A stretch of 64,000 nt of DNA from an uncultured Gammaproteobacteria bacterium. Lineage in GTDB: Bacteria; Pseudomonadota; Gammaproteobacteria; HK1. The stretch spans positions 2,781,001-2,845,000 of the forward strand of contig OY282353.1 in the NCBI GenBank assembly GCA_958295465.1, in the 5' to 3' direction. The notes beneath the pieces were generated by a model. That model searched no databases. It saw nothing but the letters and a program-made list of their open reading frames with translations, and had not been told where the DNA came from. Positions 26,531 to 33,885 of the stretch are shown one piece after another (position 1 is the stretch's first letter; each line of letters begins with the position of its first letter). Made by a program: the position numbers and the translations under genes.

Positions 26531-28542
26531 TGGACGATGCGCTACAGCGTCCAGACGACCACCTCGCGGCTGTCCTGCCGGCGCTCCTCGCTTCCACCAG
26601 CCTCGCCCTCGCCGCCCCGGCACTCCTCCGCACCCTCGCTACGCCGACGCTCCTCCGCGCCGCTACGGCGGTCGATCACCACCAGATGCCCTTCCTCCGC
26701 ACCGCACTTCTTCATGTACCCCAACGTCTGCTTCACCCCGCCCTCGATCGTGCCGGCGAGGCTCTTGCGGTCCGAATCGCGCAGCACCTTGCATTCGACC
26801 ACGAAACGCTCCCACAGGTCCGACGGCTGCCCCGCCTCTCGCGGCCACAGCACCAGCAGGTCCGTCCTGCCCCGTCCCAACCCGTACTCCCGCTCGATGC
26901 GACCGCCCCCGTTCACCACCCGCTGCAAGTACGCCTGCAAGATGAGCTGCGGACCGGCTTCGGGGTAGTCGCCGAAACGCCCCAACCAGTGCTCGGAATG
27001 CTCCCCGAAGAACGTGCGGAACGCCGTCAGCAACTTCGTCATGTTCAAGCCGCCGTCGTCGTCCACGTACCACGCCGGGTTCTGGTCCAAGCTGCTCTGC
27101 AAGATGTAGCCCAACTCCCGCGGCACCACCTCACGGTAAATCGGGTTCGCGATGCGCGGCGGCTGGTTCCCGTCAATCAGGCCCAAGTCGCGCACGTACT
27201 CCAGGTCGCGAATTTCGTGCCGCGCCTCCCCGCCGCTTAGAATCGGCTCGACCACCCGCCGCACCCGCGCCTCCTCCAACTTGTGCGCCAACTGGTCCAG
27301 ATGCGTGCGCCGCGAGAGGATGAGCTCCTCACGCGCGGCGTAGACGTCGTCCACTTCGATGGGGCGCGAGCGGTCCCGCCCGGCCTTGTTGTCGAAGCAC
27401 GCCCCCGCGCACAGCGCGTTCACCAGCCACGGCTGGCCTTGCGTTTGCGTCCACACCGCCTCCAGCGCCGCCGCCGAGAACCGCTGCCCGGTCTCCTCCG
27501 TATGCTGCGCCATCAGGGCGCGCGTCTCGGCTTCCGTGAAGTCCCCCATGCGAAGCGACTTCGCCGCGACGTTGAAGGGGCTGCCGCCGGCGATGACCTC
27601 GCCGGTGCTCGACCGGATGCGGTAGTCGCGGATGTCGCGCACCCCGCACAGCACCACGCTCTGCGGGAAACCTTCGGGGCGCTGCTCGTAGCCGGCGCGG
27701 AGCTGGCGCAGCACCGAGAGCAGGGTGTCGCCGACCAGCGAATCGATCTCGTCCACCAGCAGCACCAGCGGCGTCGGGTTCGCCACGCACCAGTTGGACA
27801 GCAGATCGCCCAGTGCATCGTCCGGCCCCGATGCTTCCAGCACAGCGCGCCACGACTCGTGCGGAAAGTTGTCGTGCAACAGCCGCGCGCGCATGGCCAG
27901 CCGGCTCAGGATGGCGCGGATGCCGCGCGCGGTGTCGTCGCGCGCCACCTGGCCAACCTCCACGTTGGTATGCACGCACCGGAAATCGCCGGCCTTGCCG
28001 CTGTTGAGCAGGTCGCGCAGGGCGATCAGGGCGGAGGTCTTGCCGGTCTGCCGCGGTGCGTGCAGCACGAAGTAGCGCTTGGTCCGAATCAGGGCCAGAA
28101 GTTCATCGCCGTCCATCCGGTCCAGGGGCTGGATGGCGTAGTGGTCGTCCGGGCGCACCGGTCCTTCGGTGTTGAAGAAACGCATGGGCCGATTATGGCA
28201 CCTGCCGCGCACCCGTTGGGCCAGGGACACGGTCATCCTTGAACCGGAACGGACCGTCCATGGTCCGTATCACCGCCTGCGCCAGGCCTGGGTGCGGCGT
28301 TGGAGGAACTTCGCCACGAAGAAATGCACGAGGCGCACCGAGGCCGCGGTGTAGAAGATCATCATCCCCATGGCCGCGGCGGGGGCGATGTCCCCCGCGT
28401 CGTCCATGTTCAGTACCGCGACGGAGGCCAGCGTCGTGTCCGGGCCGTAGAGGAACACCACCGCGGACACCGTCGTCATCGCGTTCACGAACAGGTAGAT
28501 CACGATGTCGAGGATCGCGGGCAGGCACACCGGCACCGTCAC
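26531..28542. repeat. Long direct repeat A' (right copy) flanking the CRISPR-Cas locus
   Basis: Right-hand copy of the segment at 12222-14230: ATPase/nuclease copy 3, the shared spacer with the CCGATTATGGCAC element, and the 3' end of the ABC permease, which here continues into the full gene. This suggests the right copy is the parent and the left one the duplicate. Recombination between the two would delete about 14.3 kb carrying the whole CRISPR-Cas system. Confidence 0.85.
26542..28185 (-). CDS. AAA-like ATPase with C-terminal PD-(D/E)XK nuclease domain, copy 3
   Basis: Third 547-residue paralogue with unaltered Walker A, Walker B and PD-(D/E)XK motifs. As in copies 1 and 2, differences concentrate around residues 70-132, for example the LLHDNFPHESWRAVL stretch. 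It lies 84 bases upstream of the stop of the ABC permease gene (same strand), beside the CRISPR locus. The start at 28185 is the ATG shared by all copies. Function unknown; it is intact and could be expressed. Confidence 0.88.
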   Translation of the reverse strand: MRFFNTEGPVRPDDHYAIQPLDRMDGDELLALIRTKRYFVLHAPRQTGKTSALIALRDLLNSGKAGDFRCVHTNVEVGQVARDDTARGIRAILSRLAMRARLLHDNFPHESWRAVLEASGPDDALGDLLSNWCVANPTPLVLLVDEIDSLVGDTLLSVLRQLRAGYEQRPEGFPQSVVLCGVRDIRDYRIRSSTGEVIAGGSPFNVAAKSLRMGDFTEAETRALMAQHTEETGQRFSAAALEAVWTQTQGQPWLVNALCAGACFDNKAGRDRSRPIEVDDVYAAREELILSRRTHLDQLAHKLEEARVRRVVEPILSGGEARHEIRDLEYVRDLGLIDGNQPPRIANPIYREVVPRELGYILQSSLDQNPAWYVDDDGGLNMTKLLTAFRTFFGEHSEHWLGRFGDYPEAGPQLILQAYLQRVVNGGGRIEREYGLGRGRTDLLVLWPREAGQPSDLWERFVVECKVLRDSDRKSLAGTIEGGVKQTLGYMKKCGAEEGHLVVIDRRSGAEERRRSEGAEECRGGEGEAGGSEERRQDSREVVVWTL

Positions 28543-29979
28543 CCGCCAGAAGGTCTTGTAGAACGGCGCCTTGAGCGAGGCCGAGACCGACTCGAACTCG
28601 GGGTCCATCTGCTTGAGCGCGGTGACCGCGGTGAGGTGGGCGACGGTGTAGAAGTGGACGATGGTGCTGATCACCAGGATCGCCATCGTGTGGTAGAGGA
28701 ATCCGAGCGGGTTGTCCGGGTGGTTGAAGAAGAAGATGTAGGCAAGCCCCAGCACCAGCCCGGGGACCGCCATCGGCATCATCGCGAGGAACTGGAACAG
28801 GGTCCGGCCGGCCCGGAAGCCGCGGCCCTTCTCGACCAGCCAGGCGCCGGAGAAGATGACGACGGTGCCGATCACGGCGGTCCAGCCCGCCAGACGGATC
28901 GAGTTCCAGTACGAATCCCAGCCGCCGCCGTCCATCACGTCGAAGTCGTAGTTCCACAAGCCCCAGCTCAGGTCGTAGGGGTAGAACTTGACCAGCGCGG
29001 CGTACTGGCACACCCCGAGCATCCCGGCGAGGAAGATGCTCACGAGGATGCAGAAGCCGAGCATCGCGGTGTCGAACCCGCGTTGCGGCTTCGGCTCCAG
29101 GGCGACGGCGCTCGCGGAGAGCAGGGCGACCTGGCGGCGCTGCACGACGCGGTCCACGGCGAACGCGAGCACCGCCGGGATCAGGAGCACGACGCTCACC
29201 ACCGCCCCCATCTCGAAGTTCTGCTGCCCGATCACCTGCTTGTAGACGTCGGTGGCGAGGACGTTGAAATCCCCGCCGATGACCTTGGGCGCGCCGAAAT
29301 CGGTGATCGCGAGGGTGAACACCACGAACGCGGCGCTGATGAGCCCGTAGCGGCAGCCGGGCAGGGTTACGGTGAAGAAGATCCGGGGCCGGCTCGCGCG
29401 CAACGCGACCGCCGCTTCGTACAGGCGGGCGTCGGCGATGGAGAGCGAGGCGATGAGGATGATGATCGCGTGCGGCAGGGTGAAGAACACCTCCGCGATG
29501 ACGATGCCGATCGGGCCGTAGATCGAGTGCCCGAACAACGCCTCCTTGATCAGCCCCTGGTTGCCGAAGAGATAGACCAGCGCGATGCCGGGCAGCAGGG
29601 ACGGCACCAGGATCGGGATCATGGTAATCGACTGGAACAGCCCCTTGAGGGGGATGCAGCTCCGGGTGAGCGCGTACGCGAAGGTGAACCCCACGGTGAC
29701 GGTGATGAGCGTGGTGATCGTGGCGATCTGAAGGCTGTTCCAGATGGAGTGGGTGAGGGCGGGGGTGGAGAAGTACGCGATGTAGTTGGCCAATCCGGTG
29801 AACGCGCCGTCGTGGTCGCGGACGCTCTTCGACATCATGGTGTAGAGCGGGAGCGCGAGGGTGACCACGAGGTAGAGGCCGATGACGCCGATGAAGGCGC
29901 GCATCGCCCAGTCGTCGCGGCTGACCTTCGGCCTGACGACCGGGGCCGGGGCGGGAGCGGGGAGGACGGCTTCAGCCAC
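28270..29979 (-). CDS. ABC transporter permease, putative 2-aminoethylphosphonate type
   Basis: Inner-membrane permease of an uptake system. The 569-residue protein is a two-in-one permease with about twelve membrane segments and two EAA-type loops (EAAVALRASRPRIFF and the second near LKQMDPEFESVSASLKAPF). Size and layout fit FbpB-like permeases, and the sequence resembles those named putative 2-aminoethylphosphonate permease PhnU2. The matching ATPase and binding-protein genes lie upstream on the same strand. Its 3' end is duplicated at 13.96 kb. Substrate is by family resemblance only. Confidence 0.88.
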   Translation of the reverse strand: MAEAVLPAPAPAPVVRPKVSRDDWAMRAFIGVIGLYLVVTLALPLYTMMSKSVRDHDGAFTGLANYIAYFSTPALTHSIWNSLQIATITTLITVTVGFTFAYALTRSCIPLKGLFQSITMIPILVPSLLPGIALVYLFGNQGLIKEALFGHSIYGPIGIVIAEVFFTLPHAIIILIASLSIADARLYEAAVALRASRPRIFFTVTLPGCRYGLISAAFVVFTLAITDFGAPKVIGGDFNVLATDVYKQVIGQQNFEMGAVVSVVLLIPAVLAFAVDRVVQRRQVALLSASAVALEPKPQRGFDTAMLGFCILVSIFLAGMLGVCQYAALVKFYPYDLSWGLWNYDFDVMDGGGWDSYWNSIRLAGWTAVIGTVVIFSGAWLVEKGRGFRAGRTLFQFLAMMPMAVPGLVLGLAYIFFFNHPDNPLGFLYHTMAILVISTIVHFYTVAHLTAVTALKQMDPEFESVSASLKAPFYKTFWRVTVPVCLPAILDIVIYLFVNAMTTVSAVVFLYGPDTTLASVAVLNMDDAGDIAPAAAMGMMIFYTAASVRLVHFFVAKFLQRRTQAWRRR

Positions 29980-29999
29980 CGGGCAACGTCCCGGCGTGG

Positions 30000-30350
30000 A
30001 TGGGCGTCCCCCGACCGTCGTGGCCGGTCTTCGGCCTGGCGGCGGCGAGGGCGGCTTCGGTCACCGGATGGCGGCGTGACGTGGAGACGCATCGTCGGGA
30101 GGTGGCGGTGGTCGACCTTCGCCTGACAGTTGCGTCGGGGAGGGCGGCCTCAGCTACCGGGCGGCGGCGTGACGTGGAGACGCATCGTCGGGAGGTGGCG
30201 GTGGTCGACCTTCGCCTGACGGTTGCGTCGGGGAGGGCGGCCTCAGCTACCGGGCGGCGGCGTGACGTGGAGCCGCATCGTCCGGCTGTGGCGGTGGTCG
30301 ACCTTCGCCTGACGGTTGTGGTGGCGAGGCCGGCTTCAATCACCGGGCGG
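30000..30350. repeat. Minisatellite of 93-bp period between the ABC ATPase and permease genes
   Basis: The block starting GGCGTGACGTGGAG recurs at 30073, 30166 and 30259, a constant 93-bp spacing, with partial units on both sides. The two middle copies are almost identical. The unit resembles the 5' end of the permease gene (GGCTTCAGCCACCGGGC), suggesting it arose by slippage from there. The period is a multiple of three, so long frames cross it on both strands, but none looks like a real protein. The region fills the whole gap between permease start and ATPase stop. Confidence 0.9.
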
Positions 30351-31808
30351 CGCCTCGGCATAAATGCGCACCGCGTCTCGCGGCACCACCACCCGCACCG
30401 TGCTTCGTTCCCGCACGTCGTGACGCCGGATCTGCGCGATCGGCAGGTCCATCAGCAGCCGCTCGCCGGCGATTGCCAGCCCGGCGCGAGCGAAGGAGCC
30501 GAGGAACTCGAGGTAGTTGACCGTCGCCTCGAAGACGCTGCCCTGATCGGTGGTCACGACGGCCCCCGCGGGCGGGACGCCCGTGTCCCTCAGGGACACG
30601 CCGTTCCCAGGATCGAAGACGCTGTCATGATCGGTGGTCACGGCGGCCCCCGCGGGCGGGGCATCCGCGTCCCGCAGGGACGCGCCGTCCCCAGGATCGA
30701 AGGCGCTGCCCTGATCCGTGGTCGCGGCAGCCCTGGTGGTCGCGGCAGCCCTGGTGGTCGCGGCAGCCCTGGTGGTCGCGGCAGCCCTGGTGGTCGCGGC
30801 AGCCCTGGTGGTCGCGGCAGCCCTGGTGGTCGCGGCAGCCCTGGTGGTCGCGGCAGCCCTGGTGGTCGCGGCAGCCCTGGTGGTCGCGGCAGCCCCGGTG
30901 GTCGCGGCAGCCCCGGTGGTCTCGGCAGCCCCGGTGGTCCTGGCGGCTTCGCCGCCTTCGATCGCGATGTCCTCGGGCCGGATCGCGACGGTCACCCGCG
31001 CGCCGTCGGAAAAACCGGACGTATCGCAGGCGAGGACGAGCCCCCCGGCCCTGACCTCCCCGCCGCCCGCGACCTCCCCCCCGATGAAGTTCATGATGCC
31101 GATGAAGTCGGCGACGAAGACGCTGGCGGGCTCGCTGTAGATTTCGGTGGGGGTGCCGGTCTGCTCGATCACGCCGTGGTTCATTACCACGATGCGGTCC
31201 GCCATCGTCAGCGCCTCTTCCTGGTCGTGAGTGACCATGATGGTGGTGATGCCGAGCCGGCGTTGCAGGGCCTTCACCTCGTAGCGCAGGCGCGCCCTCA
31301 CCTTCGCATCGAGGGCGGAGAGCGGTTCGTCGAGCAGCAGCAGGCCGGGCGAGGTCGCGATGGCCCGCGCGAGTGCGATGCGCTGCTGCTGCCCGCCCGA
31401 GAGCTGGGCGGGGTACTTGTCGCCCTGGTCGGGAAGGCCGACGAGTGCGAGCAGCTCCCGCACCCGGTCCCGGATCTCCGACCGCGAACGCCCCTGGCTC
31501 TCCAGGCCGTAGGCGACGTTGCGCGTGACGGTCATGTTCGGGAACAGGGCGTAGGACTGGAACACGATCCCGAAGTCGCGCTCCGAGGGCGGGAGGGCGG
31601 AAATGTCGGCGCCCGCCTGCTCGACGGCGCCCGCGGTCTGGACGTCGAGCCCCGCGATGGCCCGCAGCAGGGTGGTTTTCCCGCATCCCGAGGGGCCGAG
31701 GAAGCAGACGAACTCCCCCTCGTGCACGTCGAGGGATATGTCGTCGAGCGCGGTGAACCCGCCGAACTTCTTGGTGAGGCGCTCGATCCGAAGGTATGGA
31801 TTTTTCAA
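30336..31808 (-). CDS. ABC transporter ATP-binding protein, putative 2-aminoethylphosphonate type, with repeat insertion
   Basis: Energises the importer. Walker A GPSGCGKT at 38-45, Q-loop QSYALF, signature LSGGQ at 136-140, Walker B LLLLDEP at 156-162 and switch histidine in VTHDQ are all present. The C-terminal TOBE-like domain ([10 protein letters not shown] ... [12 protein letters not shown]) is interrupted at about residues 288-425 by low-complexity repeats, so the protein has 490 residues instead of about 360. The reading frame is kept throughout. Resembles PhnT2-type ATPases. Whether the insertion is tolerated as a flexible loop is unknown. Confidence 0.88.
   Translation of the reverse strand: MKNPYLRIERLTKKFGGFTALDDISLDVHEGEFVCFLGPSGCGKTTLLRAIAGLDVQTAGAVEQAGADISALPPSERDFGIVFQSYALFPNMTVTRNVAYGLESQGRSRSEIRDRVRELLALVGLPDQGDKYPAQLSGGQQQRIALARAIATSPGLLLLDEPLSALDAKVRARLRYEVKALQRRLGITTIMVTHDQEEALTMADRIVVMNHGVIEQTGTPTEIYSEPASVFVADFIGIMNFIGGEVAGGGEVRAGGLVLACDTSGFSDGARVTVAIRPEDIAIEGGEAARTTGAAETTGAAATTGAAATTRAAATTRAAATTRAAATTRAAATTRAAATTRAAATTRAAATTRAAATTRAAATTDQGSAFDPGDGASLRDADAPPAGAAVTTDHDSVFDPGNGVSLRDTGVPPAGAVVTTDQGSVFEATVNYLEFLGSFARAGLAIAGERLLMDLPIAQIRRHDVRERSTVRVVVPRDAVRIYAEAPPGD
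30531..30717. repeat. 84-bp tandem repeat inside the ABC ATPase gene
   Basis: GAAGACGCTG recurs at 30531, 30615 and (as GAAGGCGCTG) 30699, giving an 84-bp period, i.e. 28 codons, with just over two units. The encoded segments begin [16 protein letters not shown] and TTDQGSAF. It directly abuts the 18-bp repeat. Confidence 0.9.
30718..30945. repeat. 18-bp tandem repeat (about 12 units) inside the ABC ATPase gene
   Basis: The unit GTGGTCGCGGCAGCCCTG (plus strand) is repeated about twelve times, encoding a six-residue TTRAAA or TTGAAA repeat on the gene's strand. The units furthest from the 84-bp repeat are the most diverged (Gly instead of Arg, one Glu), the rest nearly identical, so expansion is recent and may still vary in number. 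Confidence 0.93.
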
Positions 31809-31845
31809 TGGACTGCCGGAAGGTAAATGAAATCTGCATCACCCA

Positions 31846-32286
31846 TCACGGTTCTCCAAAACGTCCCCATCCATCCTTGTATTGTTCGATACGGGTTCTC
31901 TGTATACTCAACTTACGCGACCAGCTATTTTGTATCTTCCGACTTTCTGGTATCTTCCGGCTTTCTGGTATCTTCGCACAGTCGGCCACGGTTCTGCTTG
32001 GAACTACGTAATATTCGATGACTTCTCCATCCTTCAGATCCCGGATACTTACGAAAACATACATATGCGATCTGGAATGTGTGACTGGCTTCTCTCCAAG
32101 AAGCCAGAATGTGCCTTTTGAGTCTGTTTTGACTTGGACCGAAAAGGCTCTTTTGCAATCCCGGTTGGTCACGAGAAGATCGGCTCCTTGGGCACTACGT
32201 GAAGTAGGAGAAACAATGAAGCCGATTCTTGAAAGCTCGGCAGCTACGAGGTAAACGCCTCTCATTCCCGTGATTTGACCATTCAT
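31846..32286 (-). CDS. Hypothetical PD-(D/E)XK-like protein inserted in the ABC operon
   Basis: A 146-residue protein, clearly AT-richer than the genes around it, lying between the binding-protein and ATPase genes. ADLLVTNRDCKRAFSVQVKTD has the spacing of a degenerate PD-(D/E)XK core (Asp ... Gln-x-Lys), and similar small proteins are annotated only as hypothetical. Near the C-terminus PESRKI occurs twice in tandem, from a short DNA duplication around 31945-31970. It runs in operon direction but is unrelated to transport, so acquisition by transfer is likely. Nuclease function is a weak inference. Confidence 0.65.
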   Translation of the reverse strand: MNGQITGMRGVYLVAAELSRIGFIVSPTSRSAQGADLLVTNRDCKRAFSVQVKTDSKGTFWLLGEKPVTHSRSHMYVFVSIRDLKDGEVIEYYVVPSRTVADCAKIPESRKIPESRKIQNSWSRKLSIQRTRIEQYKDGWGRFGEP

Positions 32287-32399
32287 AAGTGATCTTCCTG
32301 AAAGAGCCGGAGGGCGGGCGCTCTCCGGCTCCGTACCATGTCGAGCGCAAGCGGTGCCGAACGTCTCCCCGATCCGGGGAGCGACCCCCGACCGTGAAC

Positions 32400-33452
32400 C
32401 TACTTGGCCTCGGACTTGGAGTCATAACGCTTCTGCCACTCCGCCAGGATGCGCCGGCGGTTGTTCGCCGCGAACTCGAAGTCGTTGTCGATCATCGCCT
32501 CGACGATGCCCTCGGGGAAATGCTCCACCGGCTTCGCGAGCGCCTGGATGGCGATGACCGCGTAGCCCTCGTTGTAGAGCATGTTGGCCTTCTCGGTGAT
32601 CGACCAGTCGACGAGGGTCTTGGCCGCTTCGAGGTTCTTCGTCCCCTCCACGATCGCGGTGGCCTCCATGTCCCAGCCGATGCCCTCCGACGGGATGATG
32701 ATGTCGATCGGGGCGCCCTTGGCCTTCGACTTCGCGCCGCGGAACGCGAACGAGACGCCGATCGGCACTTCGCCGCGCGCCGCCTGCTTGCACGGCTTGG
32801 AGCCCGAATGGGTGTAGTGGTGGATGTTCTCGTGCAGCGCGTCCATGAACTGCCAGCCGCCTTCTTCACCGAACATCTGCAGCCAGCTCGAGACGTCGAG
32901 GAAGCCGGTGCCGGAGGAGTTCGGGTTCGGCATCGCCACGTGGCCCTTGTACTCGGACTTGGTGAGGTCCTTCCACGACGTCGGCGTCGGGAATCCATGC
33001 TTCCCCTGCTCCACCGTGTTCACGCAGATGGCCGCGACCCAGGCGTCCATGCCGGTCCACGTCGGAGGGTCGTCCTTGTCGATGAACTTCGGGTCCAGCT
33101 TTTCGATGCCCTTCGGCTTGTAGGGGTGGAGCATGCCCTCCGACTTCATGAGCAGCAGGCTCGTCGCCGCCAGCCCCCAGATGACGTCGGCCTTGGGGTT
33201 GTCCTTCTCGGCGAGGAGCTTCGCGGTGACGATGCCGGTGGAGTCGCGGACCCACTTGATCTCGATGTCCGGATGGTCCTCGTTGAAGCGGGCGGCGTAG
33301 CGCTTGAGGTCCTCTGCCTCGACCGCGGTATACACGGTCAGGGTGGCGGCGGATGCGGTGGCGGCCAGTGCGAGCGACACGGCCGCGGCGACCGCGGCGA
33401 CCGCGGCGGTGACGACGCGACGGATGATGTTTCCGGGAGTTCCAGGTTTCAT
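32400..33452 (-). CDS. ABC transporter periplasmic binding protein, putative 2-aminoethylphosphonate type
   Basis: Solute receptor of the importer. The 350-residue protein has a Sec signal peptide (about residues 1-36, ending ATASAA) and then the family-1 iron/phosphonate-binding fold beginning TLTVYTAVEAEDLKRY; IPSEGIGWDMEA lies in the C-terminal lobe. It closely resembles proteins called PhnS2. The ATG at 33452 is preceded by GGAGG nine bases away and follows an upstream frame of unlikely composition. First gene of the operon; downstream genes are separated by the foreign insert and minisatellites. Confidence 0.9.
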   Translation of the reverse strand: MKPGTPGNIIRRVVTAAVAAVAAAVSLALAATASAATLTVYTAVEAEDLKRYAARFNEDHPDIEIKWVRDSTGIVTAKLLAEKDNPKADVIWGLAATSLLLMKSEGMLHPYKPKGIEKLDPKFIDKDDPPTWTGMDAWVAAICVNTVEQGKHGFPTPTSWKDLTKSEYKGHVAMPNPNSSGTGFLDVSSWLQMFGEEGGWQFMDALHENIHHYTHSGSKPCKQAARGEVPIGVSFAFRGAKSKAKGAPIDIIIPSEGIGWDMEATAIVEGTKNLEAAKTLVDWSITEKANMLYNEGYAVIAIQALAKPVEHFPEGIVEAMIDNDFEFAANNRRRILAEWQKRYDSKSEAK

Positions 33453-33597
33453 GACGGCGTTCCCTCCTGATGTGGGTTGTCGTTGCCGGTACGGATCGGG
33501 GCGGGGGATGCCCCGCCCCGGCCCGCCGGGCGGCCGGGCAGGCGGCGGCTGATGATACACGCCCGGCGCCGCATCCGCCCGGACGCTGACCCGCATT

Positions 33598-33798
33598 CAG
33601 CAATTCCCGCTAAGCCTGAAAACGTCCATTGAATCGCCACGACCAGACGCTCAGGCGGCAGAAAAGACCGCGAAATCCCGATGACACGACCATGTTCGGG
33701 ACGTTAGCGGGAACTGCTGGCCCGCATTTCTCACCTGCGCGCCACCCGGTCAGGGTCGGGGGCAGACCTCGCTTCGCGCCCTGGTGAGAAATGCGGGC
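33598..33798. repeat. Nested inverted repeats in the gap upstream of the binding-protein gene
   Basis: Inner pair: GCCCGCATTTCTCACC at 33720-33735 and its perfect inverse at 33783-33798. Outer-left pair: CAGCAATTCCCGCTAA at 33598-33613 and its inverse with one mismatch at 33704-33719. The two pairs abut, which looks like two small adjoining inverted-repeat elements (122 and 79 bp) without coding capacity, as in MITEs or IS remnants. The rest of the gap 33453-33885 shows nothing else. Confidence 0.7.
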
Positions 33799-33885
33799 TG
33801 ATGAGAAGCCGTCAATGTTGCGATCTCATGATGGGTCGAGCCGGAGTTGCGTCACCGGCGGCACCGCCACCCTCGACCGCGCGAC

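Noticed and set aside
30718..30945. Possible second CRISPR array in the 18-bp repeats
   Set aside because: Units are directly adjacent with no spacers and lie within a coding frame; it is a minisatellite.
28300..31826. Two 608-codon plus-strand ORFs over the ABC permease and ATPase genes
   Set aside because: Composition is repetitive and without domains, partly generated by minisatellites with periods divisible by three; the minus strand encodes recognisable ABC proteins.
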